Of a stretch of 64,000 bases of DNA, positions 30,117-42,100 are shown one piece after another. The stretch is from Antedon mediterranea (Eukaryota > Echinodermata > Crinoidea > Comatulida > Antedonidae), in contig NC_092677.1 of the NCBI RefSeq assembly GCF_964355755.1, forward strand, positions 2,487,001-2,551,000, in the 5' to 3' direction. The translations under genes and the position numbers were made by a program. How positions within the stretch are numbered: position 1 is the first letter of the stretch; each line of letters starts with the position of its first letter. Below the pieces are notes generated by a model. The model was given only the letters and a program-made list of their open reading frames with translations, searched no databases and had not been told where the DNA came from.

Positions 30117-33100
30117 CTGGGAAAAAATAGTTTTTAATTAGAAACAAACGAGCAACTAGTGATAACTGGTTACATGATGGAGGAACAGGGTGATAGGTAT
30201 GGAAGGTACGGTGGGTGATAGGTATGGAAGGTACGGTGGGTGATAGGTATGGAAGGTACGGTGGGTGATAGGTATGGAAGGTACGGTGGGTGATAGGTAT
30301 GTAGGGTACGGTGGGTGATAGGTATGGAAGGTACGGTGGGTGATAGGTATGGAAGGTACGGTGGGTGATAGGTATGGAAGGTACGGTGGGTGATAGGTAT
30401 GGAAGGTACGGTGGGTGATAGGTATGGAAGGTACGGTGGGTGATAGGTATGGAAGGTACGGTGGGTGATAGGTATGGAAGGTACGGTGGGTGATAGGTAT
30501 GGAAGGTACGGTGGGTGATAGGTATGGAAGGTACGGTGGGTGATAGGTATGGAAGGTACGGTGGGTGATAGGTATGGAAGGTACGGTGGGGGATAGGTAT
30601 GGAAGGTACGGTGGGTGATAGGTATGGAAGGTACGGTGGGTGATAGGTATGGAAGGTACGGTGGGTGATAGGTATGGAAGGTACGGTGGGTGATAGGTAT
30701 GGAAGGTACGGTGGGTGATAGGTATGGAAGGTACGGTGGGTGATAGGTATGGAAGGTACGGTGGGTGATAGGTATGGAAGGTACGGTGGGTGATAGGTAT
30801 GGAAGGTACGGTGGGTGATAGGTATGGAAGGTACGGTGGGTGATAGGTATGGAAGGTACGGTGGGTGATAGGTATGGAAGGTACGGTGGGTGATAGGTAT
30901 GGAAGGTACGGTGGGTGATAGGTATGGAAGGTACGGTGGGTGATAGGTATGGAAGGTACGGTGGGTGATAGGTATGGAAGGTACGGTGGGTGATAGGTAT
31001 GGAAGGTACGGTGGGTGATAGGTATGGAAGGTACGGTGGGTGATAGGCATGGAAGGTACGGTGGGTGATAGGCATGGAAGGTACGGTGGGTGATAGGCAT
31101 GGAAGGTACGGTGGGTGATAGGCATGGAAGGTACGGTGGGTGATAGGTATGGAAGGTACGGTGGGTGATAGGTATGGAAGGTACGGTGGGTGATAGGTAT
31201 GGAAGGTACGGTGGGTGATAGGTATGGAAGGTACGGTGGGTGATAGGTATGGAAGGTACGGTGGGTGATAGGTATGGAAGGTACGGTGGGTGATAGGTAT
31301 GTAGGGTACGGTGGGTTCTTGAATTTAAAGTAGAATGATTAAGCTCTGTCTACACTATCAAATTAGTTTGTGTGAAAAGAAGTGTGATATGCCCAAATAT
31401 GGTAGTGATATGCCCAAATATGGTAGTGATATGATATGACATCTTCATGTCGATATATGGGCACATCACATTTTTTTGTCACATAAAGTTTGATAGTGTA
31501 GATAGAGCTTTAGACTTGGACTGGCCTAATAGGTCTGGTTTGAAAATTCTAATGGGTTTTTAGTGAATACATAGATTTAGGGATTTTTTAAACCTCAGAA
31601 AAAGTTTGGCTTTGATAGAGTCAACTGAAATACATTTATAAAGCTCACCAATAAATCTTTAAGCCTCTGTGTAGACAATTCAAAAGCTAACGATATGTGC
31701 TCTATATGAACTTTGGTGTACTTTTCTTCTGAAATGAGATCTGAAACAAGAACAGGACATCATTAAAACTAACCTGCTTAAATTATCAATTTATCCGTCA
31801 TGGTATTATGTAAGTATAATCCTCTAATAAAGTACTTATTCATTATTGTGCGTTGTCAATATAATGGCAACAAGATTAGTTAAATATTAAAGTTCATCAT
31901 CGCTAATAATAAGATTATCTTTTACAGAACTTGTTAAGTTTAAATGTCATCATATACAAACTATTACCACTGCCACCACAACAATAATATATATGCAAAA
32001 ATGCCCTTTAATAACTAAAGCTCTATCGACACTATCATAATTTATGCGAAAAAAAATGTGATGTGCTCATATATGGACATGATGATCTTATCACTACCAT
32101 ATTTAGGCACATCACTACCATATTTAGGCACATCACTACCATATTTAGGCACATAACTACCATATTTAGGCACATCACTACCATATTTAGACACATCACT
32201 ACCATATTTAGGCATATCACTACCATATTTAGACATATCACTACCATATTTAGGCATATCACTACCATATTTAGACATATCACTACCATATTTAGGCATA
32301 TCACTACCATATTTAGACATATCACTACCATATTTAGGCATATCACACTTTTTTTTGTCTACTAGTTTGATAGTGTAGACACTAAAGCTTAAGTGTACAG
32401 TACAGTTATATGATTTAATTTAACTGCTAACTCATTTAACTGCTAACTCATTTAACTGCTAACTCATTTAACTGCTAACTCATTTAACTGCTAACTCATT
32501 TAACTGCTAACTCATTTAACTGCTAACTCATTTAACTGCTAACTCATTTAACTGCTAACTCATTTAACTGCTAACTCATTTAACTGCTAACTCATTTAAC
32601 TGCTAACTCATTTAACTGCTAACTCATTTAACTGCTAACTCATTTAACTGCTAACTCATTTAACTGCTAACTCATTTAACTGCTAACTCATTTAACTGCT
32701 AACTCATTTAACTGCTAACTCATTTAACTACTAACTCATTTAACTGCTAACTCATTTAACTGCTAACTCATTTAACTGCTGACTCATTTAACTGCTAACT
32801 CATTTAACTGCTAACTCATTTAACTGCTAACTCATTTAACTGCTAACTCATTTAACTGCTAACTCATTTAACTGCTAACTCATTTAACTGCTAACTCATT
32901 TAACTACTAACTCATTTAACTGCTAACTCATTTAACTGCTAACTCATTTAACTACTAACTCATTTAGGCTACTAAAATAAAATGAGAATTTTCAGAAAAA
33001 AAAATTCTAGGATAGTTTATAAGCACTCATTATTAGAATATTAATTATCAAAACAAACCAGTTTAGCCGTTTTTCACAGATTTCCCCCTCCCCCTTTTAA

Positions 33101-36100
33101 AACATACACATAACAAGATAACAGACAGAAAAAATAAATTTATGTTCCATATGTTGGCTAAATAAAGATTATTCCCGCCTATGTCAGATGTCAATGCGAC
33201 AGAAAGCCACTAAATTAAGAGTATATAGGTTCTTACCAGAGGTTTGTTTGCCTTTTCTTGATAACCTTAACAGATGCTGGGTGATGTCCTTACTTGACGC
33301 ATCTTCCGAGAATGGCTACAACAAAATTTAAATTACAACATAACCAATAGATTGATATTGTAACACTCTTATATAAGATGTTTATTTTATGATGGTAAAA
33401 TTAGACAACAAAAAGATAGTGAACTTTCTTAAAGCTCAGGTACAGGCATGAATTTTAAATATAATATCTGGTTAATTGTACATAAATCAAGTATTTGTAA
33501 AAGGAATCAAGACGAAAAAACATAAATTTCCCTTAAAATGGTCAAATACAAAATTTGGCAAAATTCTGCTATAAAAACCAGGAAGACTTTTTTTCAGTAG
33601 TTAGGTAGTTAACCTAATGTAATAACATGTATGATGACTCCCTAGAAGGTGAAAAAAGATGGTGGATATACGGTGGATAATTTTTGCTATAGCATGAAAA
33701 TAAAAATCTGAAGTTGAATAAAAATACCAGAAATGTAATATTCAAGTTATATTACCTATATTTAGTCATCTGATAACATTTTTTACCACACCGTTTGTTT
33801 TTCATAGCTTTTTAAAATGCCTCTCTATTTACAAAATTTATGTACAAAAGAATAGAGATTTTACTGTGTAATTTGAACTATCCCCCCACTGATAAGAAAG
33901 TGCTTGTTTTCTACAAGCTCGTGTAACACAAATAAAATCCCAAAAAATTATGAAACATAGGGGAAACTATAGATCGATAATTATTGGAATGTATGATCAA
34001 TAGAAATTTTTTGCCCGCACCTGGCCTTTAAAGCTTTTCTAAATTATTTCTATAAGAAATTGAAAACTCAATACAGACATTATTAATTATTGGTTTACAG
34101 TGGGCTCAAATCAAACGCTATCCATAAACACAAGTCAGTGGTCCAAAGGTATGAACACCTGGCTAGTTATCTGGAGGTCGTGGGTTCGCGTCCCACTTGA
34201 GAATTGCATTCATAACTGTTCTCATTCATTCATTTTATTGTTCCACATAAGATATGACAAAGACAAGACAAAGAAAAAACCTGGTTACTTATTGTTTATG
34301 TGTGGAAACTCAAATAAGCCAGTATAAATTGACAATTTATGTTAGAATAGGCTGATCAACTACTTAGCACAAATGCTACTTCACAAAAAAAAATATCAAA
34401 AACATTATTATTAATTAAAATGATTTGCAAACCTTATTCACAATATCTGTAAGCGGCGTGGTGATATCTTGGTTACCATACTGTTTAGATGATGAGCCAT
34501 CGAAAACATGGCTTTGGAATTCTACAAATTGAAATGAATAATAACTCTTTTGAAAATGCCACTTTTATTCTACTAAATTTGTATTCAAATAAATTGTCTC
34601 GTCTTACAGTAGAACTCCTCAAGGCGACACTTTTGGGACCAAAAAAAATGTCTCTTAATTGGGGTTTCCCTTGAATAGGAGTTTGGCCATGGTGTTAAAA
34701 TATATATTTCCTTTCGTTCCATTCATGGGAAATTGTCCCTTAAAAGTAATTTCGCAGTTTGATACTTAACTTACCATTAGACCTGGTCTTATGTCTTAGT
34801 TTGGTGCTTAACTTACTATTAGACCTGGTCTTATGTCATAGTTTGGTGCTTAACTTACCATTAGACCTGGTCTTATGTCATAGTTTGGTGCTTAACTTAC
34901 CATTAGACCTGGTCTTATGTCATAGTTTGGTGCTTAACTTACCATTAGACCTGGTCTTATGTCATAGTTTGGTGCTTAACTTACCATTAGATCTGGTCTT
35001 ATGTCTTAGTTTGGTGCTTAACTTACCATTAGACCTGGTCTTATGTCTTAGTTTGGTGCTTAGCTTACCATTAAACCTGGTCTTATGTCATAGTTTTGTG
35101 CTAAACTTACCATTATACCTGGTCTTATGTCATAGTTTGGTGCTTAACTAACCATTATACCTGGTCTTATGTCATAGTTTGGTGCTTAACTTACCATTAG
35201 ACCTAGTCTTATGTCGGACAGCCTCTTCTTTGTTTACCCTAACAACTTCTATAGACCCTTCAATAATTTTTGGTCCTTCAACTACCGTCGCCGTCTGCGG
35301 TGCTGCAGCAGGAGTCACGATCACTTCGCTGAAAAATAGTGAATGTTAAATTATATATCATCTTCAGCTATTCAAACTTTTAAATTCAGATTTTGATAAA
35401 TTTTTTTTTTTCTTCTTGGATGTCTATAAAATATTATTTAGTCATTGCTTTAAAGCGGTAGGTTTTTTTATGAGCCAATATGGAAAGGAGAAAAAAAACA
35501 ATAAAGAAGCTAAAAAGTATCGGAAAAGAGATGTTAGACCTCTAGAGTCTGCATTATAGTAATTCTCGCTCCTCCAAAGTATATTGATTAAAACGTCAAG
35601 AACCTCAACCGTTCTTTTCAGCATTAAACATTTTGTATTTATAATTCTGTATTATTATGATAACTACTTACCTATCCTCCTCAACTTCCCGCCTCTGTAT
35701 GATTGGTACAGCAGAGGGGCGTGCTTCCCTCCTTCGAGACGGTCGTTTCTTAGCAGCATCTTGCGCCGCTAGAATGACGTCCATCCACGCTTGTCGTTTG
35801 ATAGCGGTCCCTGCAACCAGTTCATAAATCTGAGGGCCTGTAATCTGTGTGCTTACTAAGAAAAACGCTTTTTTGTCTACAAAGAGAACAAAAAATTAGT
35901 TGTCAAATCAATTCATCTTCCAATCAGCATGTTGAATCAAGACTTCTGTAAGCATTTTCTAATCTAAAGTATTATTATTCAGAATAAAACATTTCAAAAC
36001 TATTTTTGGTGTGGAACATCTCTGTCCACCATTTTGCTTATATTATAATGCAGAACCCCAATGCAAACCAGTTCTAGTCTCAGTAAAGCAATGTTAATAT

Positions 36101-39100
36101 AATACTGTAACATGTCTGTTCATGAGAAGTACATTAGTTAGATCTACTTTTGTGCATTCAATATGTAAATAATGCAACTCACTTGTAGCAACATTTCGAC
36201 ATAGTAGAGTTGCCAACTTTACAATTGGGCTGTGTGTATTGCGTACGTCATCTCCGCGCTGTACAGTCATACTATGGCATTTCAACACGTATCGTTCATC
36301 TTGTTTTTGTAGTAACACTAGTATATCATCCAACAGTAATACATGCAGATCTAAAGACCACATCAATATACAGTTAGAGTGATATAGAGTTAAGCTCTGT
36401 CTACACTATCAAACTTTATGTGATGTGCCCATGTATGGACATGGTTATGTCATATCACTACCATACTTCGGCATATTACTGCCATACATCACACTTTTTG
36501 TCCAACTAGTTTGATAGTGTAGGATAAGATTAAGATATCCAGCACACAAAATATTGTATCATGTACACAGGTTGTTTTTAATTGTATGCATAAACATAAA
36601 GGTAAATCCTTACATATACTAAAACATTTCAAAAACACATTAAACATAACACATTGAGAGTACATTAAACATGTTTGCTTGCAACTGATTAAAGGATCCA
36701 TCTAATTTCGTCTCTCTTCATAATTAAAGTGTTTACTTAAACGATATTTCAGACAAGCCAATTATTTAACCATTTATAATTTATAGGTCATTCAGCTTAG
36801 CCATACAATACAGAGCGCTGGAGCTTGTTCAACCACGTCTAATTACACACAAAAGCTTACCTAATTTTTTCGTTTTTCCTATTTTCCATGTTAAGTCTCC
36901 ATAGTGTAGTAGCTTCCTATTTGTTAAGTCAATGTTCTATGAAAATTAAACCATAAAAAAAATGTTATGTTTTCGCCATTTTTTATTGAATCGATAATTA
37001 AAGCATGTCTCAAAAACTAGGTCATCGTCTGTTTTACCAGGAAAATACAGGAATAACAACAACAACTTCCCAAGTTATTATTAACAAACGTATCATATAA
37101 TGATTATGTAAAAACCTTTATCATAGTCAAGCCTACTTTGTTATTAATATCTATAATTTAAAAACAACAAATTATCATCAAGCTAGATAGCTTTCTTTAA
37201 AAAAAAAATTAAAAACTTAGTGCCGCTATCAAATCAGAGAAGCACAAGATGGCAGCTGCAGATAATGGAAAAGAAAGGTAGCATCTTTTATATTGATGGA
37301 CTCGACCTCAGGTGAATAGCATAGTTTGTTTACCCATAAGATACATCAGTTCCAAAAACACAAAGGCGTCGACCTCAGGTGAATAGCATAGTTTGTTTAC
37401 CCATAAGATACATCAGTACCAAAACACAAAGGCGTCAACCTCAGGTGAATAGCATAGTTTGTTTACCCATAAGATACATCAGTACCAAAACACAAAGGCG
37501 TCGACCTCAGGTGAATAGCATAGTTTGTTTACCCATAAGATACATCAGTTCCAAAACACAAAAGCGTGGTTCCAACTAGGACACAACTTAACAACGTTGG
37601 AGTTTTATTAATTTTTTTTTATTACAAATCTACAAAATAAATGCAATAAAAATGTACCTTGTATTCTTGTACAATAGGGTTATTGGATCGGTCAAGAGGT
37701 GATGTGTCCATGCGTCCACTTATTTCAACAAGTTTCTGTTGATTCTCACATTCTTTCACTGCCTGATTCACGTAACTTAGCATTTGCTTACTGCATTCTA
37801 AAGCTTTCTGTAACTTCTCAACATCTGGGTTCGGAGCTAAAACAGACAATTTAAAATAAAGTAGAATCTCTCCTTTTGAATACATATTTAGGAGTCACTG
37901 TCAAGCCGAGTTATTATTTTATTCAATTTTAGGCAAATTGCCAAGGATAACCACAAGGGAACTCAATCACTGTCTTTCTCTTAAAGGTGGCTCTCCTGTT
38001 CACACGACAAACATATACACAAGATGCTCTACCTGTCATATATCAGGATTTTTTCTCATGACAATTTGCAACTCCACTCCCAAAGACGTGTAATAAGTCT
38101 TTGGGAGTGGAGTTGCAAATTGTCATGAGAAAAAATCCTGACATGTGACAGGACCCTTAGATTGGTAGCCAAGCATCATAACCACCAAGCCACAACTCCA
38201 CTCTATTCATTATTCTATGCCGTAAATAAGCAAATTAATTTTATATAAGTTAAAATTAATTACAAACAAAACTCAGAGAAATCAAAATAAGAACGGAAGT
38301 TTAAGACACAAATCTATCGGTAAAATATTACTCAAATACTTTGTTGCAGATTAATAAGATTAGTTTATCAAATTAATTCTCAACTCAGATTCAATCGGAT
38401 TTCAACTTACATATTGTATATTTCATAAGGTTTTCTATAAGTAGTGGATATTTTGTAATTCGTTGATAAACAATGGAAATAATTCCTGGGAATGGTAATC
38501 GTCTACATAAATGATTGGATTCAGCTTCCTAAATAAAGAAGAAGAAAAAAATAAATTATGATAAAAAAAACAACATATTTGTGGAAAATTATAATTTATT
38601 TATAATTATAGTAATTTTGCAATAAAAATTATGGCTGACCGCCTCATAAACTACACAAACCAACAGTGGTGTCTATTACATGCCTAGCTTACCTGGATAA
38701 ACAAAATATAGCCTCTATCTCCGAACAGAGGAATACATTTTCAAAGAGTAGACCATTCTATCAGATAATGGTATCACCCTCTAATTTATCCAGGTAAACA
38801 ATGTTTGTACATTGAAACAAAGTAAAAACTAGAAATGATTGTAAAAAGGTCATGTTAAATTACTGCAGTAACTACATTTCTTACTGCAATAACGTAGTTA
38901 CTGCAGTAACTTAAAATGATTCTTTGTAGCTTACCGTCATAAACTGGCCCACTTTTTGGTCTTTCGCTTGTTTAGCTTTCAGGTTCTCTAACGCGGCAGC
39001 TTGGTTTTCACAGAATGTGGCACAAACTTTACGCATTCTCTCTCCCTCTGCTCCATCAAACTAAAATTAATATAAATATAAAAATTCAAGTTCAAACCAA

Positions 39101-42100
39101 TGTATATTGAAAATTAATCTACACTTTAAAAGCTCATCTATTCAAATCATTCTTTTTTTAATAGTTTTCTTGCATTTTATGTTTACTTTTAAGCGCACCG
39201 AGGCTTTTGCATAATGTGCTATATAAGCCTGAATCATTATCATTCAATTATACTCAGTTATAAACAGGAACAAAAAATTTTCTCGCGTTACTTGTGAAAG
39301 AATAAAAAAATAAAAGAAAAACTTACTCTATCTAACAAGATATCTCCGACTTCTTCTATGACGTTATTGCTAGATGCTTCTTTGCGCTTTTTCATTGCAT
39401 TATTTAATGATGTATGCACCTCAATTAAGTCAATAAGATTTGGGAATATGAACTTGATCTCCTGATCTAACCCATGCACATGTTGCATTGGACGGAAAAA
39501 TACCCTATCAAGCACTTTAAGGCCTCGAACATGCGTCCTCTCAGTGTGGAATAATTCTACAAAACAGAAAACATAAACACAGATAAAAAAATATAATTTT
39601 GATAAATTTTAAATTAACCTCTGCATTCTGAATACAAGTGTGTTGTATATGCCTAAATTTGCATATCCATGTGTTTCTATGCATATTAATTATATTTTAA
39701 TTCATGAAAATCAACAAACACACTAGTACGGTACAAATAATTATTATATGACATGATGTAGACATTGGGAAAAATAGTGTTACAAAAACAATTTAACTTT
39801 TAATATTGCATAATTAAATCGGATCATGTCAAAATTATTCTACTGTGCCAGTAACTGCAGTAAACTACATTTTTGTTTTACACTGAACTTTTAGTTTGTT
39901 CAATGTGTTTATAAAGTAATCACTGCAATAAAAAGTGTGTATGATTACCCCAAAAGAAGTTTGCTAAACAATTGTTACTGCAGTAACTGCAGTAGATCAA
40001 CTTTGACAAGGTCCCTAATAAGTACATCTTTAACCAACCATTAATAATTTCTTGTCTTTTGATTTCTTTACTCTTCATTTTCTTGAGGAAGTCTTTCGCC
40101 ACATTCTCTTGCCAATTTGGAATATCGTTTTCTACGTCAAGATCGGAATCGTCGTATTCAGGCATGTCGTGTCGAAATGTTGTATTTGATTCGCATGATG
40201 AAAATAACGAATCATGACTCCTGGTAAATTCAAAAATTGATTGATTTAAAAGATTATTTGTACTGTATCTTAGGAAAGTTCTGTGATACACTATCACATG
40301 TTCATCACATTTTCAATCAATTTTCTGGTAATGTTAGGGTAAAAAATAATTCACATGTGCCACAGTATTTGGGAATTAGCCTATGATACACAAGGAAATT
40401 CAGTCTATTTAAAAGTTAATATCTTTATTATTTGGATACAATATATAATAATAATACTAGAAAAGTGTTAAAATAAATCTCTATCTTTGTAAATTATTCG
40501 TACACATGCTAATAGTGTACTGTAGCTCTACTTATATATAATATATTTTGATTTATTGGTCCCATGATATTTGTGGTTTATCTGATATATTTTTAAAACC
40601 ATTATATTTTTTCTATTTATTTACAAAAATATCCTAAATAAAACTACAGTATAATGAGACAGACACCTAAACATTTAAAACTAATCCTTCCCCTACGTGA
40701 TTAATGGAAGAGTCCAAAACATAGTACAAACCTCGTTGACATGCTTGATGATGACGAACCCTGTGACAACATAGAATTCGCTTTCTCCGTGTCCAGATCA
40801 ACATCGCTAAAAATAGATAAATTTCAAATTGAATCACTCAATTAAAACACAATAATTAAAAGCATTTTCTCTGATAGAAAGTGTACGCATAAAACACTTT
40901 AGTTGCGAACAGTTTTAGTGATCATAGCACATGAAAATAAAGGATGACATCGTAACATGGAATGCAATGTGTGATGTGAAAAAAAAAAATTTTTGATTCA
41001 ATTTAACTAGCTGTAATGTAGTAAACATTTACATATATGACTTTACAACATTTGGTTGATGATCTAATATATGTTAATAGATACAGTATAAGTCACTATT
41101 AAAATGATAATAATAATAAATATTATACAGTAATGAAAATATTATATGATTGTATGCTTTATATATTCAAATTTGTTTTCTAATTACTTCCATTCTGTTT
41201 TAAATACTTCATCATTTTGATTTAGCTTTTTGCTTGTATCTCTATTGAGATCTAGTCACTTGAAACCTACAATATCTATTATAGCTGTACTTTTTTCAGA
41301 AATTTTCCAATAATACAAAATATAGAGTGATATAATGATGATATTATTATAACAGATCCTTGTTACTTTGCTATAGTATATAGTAGATCCCTTAATGGCT
41401 AAAATGGCTGGAGATGACCAGCGACAGTGGCCTGCTCAGTCTATTTTGTTTTTAAAAGTCAAGGTCTATTAAAGCTGCTCGACAAACCACTCAATTACAA
41501 TACAATTTATCATAATCATATTTTGTGTACGCTATACAAAATACTAGATTTTTTTTTCATATTCATTGAATCAGTTTAAGCTTAAGTTTATTATAATGTA
41601 CAAATGCTGCCTTATTAAAATGTTTATTATTTAATAGGCATTTGTTCTTTATATTTGTATCCGTTCTGTTCTGTAACCCTCCTGTTATGGTAAACATTTT
41701 TTTGCTTCTGTTTGGGTTTCGAAATAAAATAAAAAAATAAATAAAAATAAAATACTGAAAATGCTTGTGATGATATCAATGAAAAGAAAACAATAGTTAC
41801 ATTACGATGTTTTACTAACATTACAATGTTTTACTAACATTACAATGTTTTAGTAACATTACAATGTTTGGTAAACATTAAAATGTTTTAGGCCCTGTTT
41901 CTGCTGCCAACTAAATACCGTATATTATACGGTATTTTTTGAATACCGTATATATACGGTATATTTTTGGCAGCAGAAACTGCGCTCATAAAAAATATAC
42001 CGTATTTTGTATACCGTATTTTCCCCACAAAATTTGTGGATAAAATACGGTATTTACAAATTTATACCGTATTTTTTGTACCCGTTTCTGCTGCCAATAA

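Noticed and set aside
29434-30141. Plus-strand frames opposite the large RhoGEF exon
   Set aside because: They are shadows of the minus-strand coding exon, which has splice signals and family context.
30097-31125. Long minus-strand Pro/Tyr/His-rich frames (up to 342 codons)
   Set aside because: All three frames are open only because the 25-bp unit lacks stops. The region is the intron upstream of a well-supported acceptor at 30117.
32418-32966. CRISPR-like regular repeats
   Set aside because: Units are directly adjacent with no unique spacers, and the locus is an intron of an animal gene.
34125-34205. Functional tRNA gene
   Set aside because: The T arm and B box are good, but no acceptor stem forms and the body does not fold into a cloverleaf.
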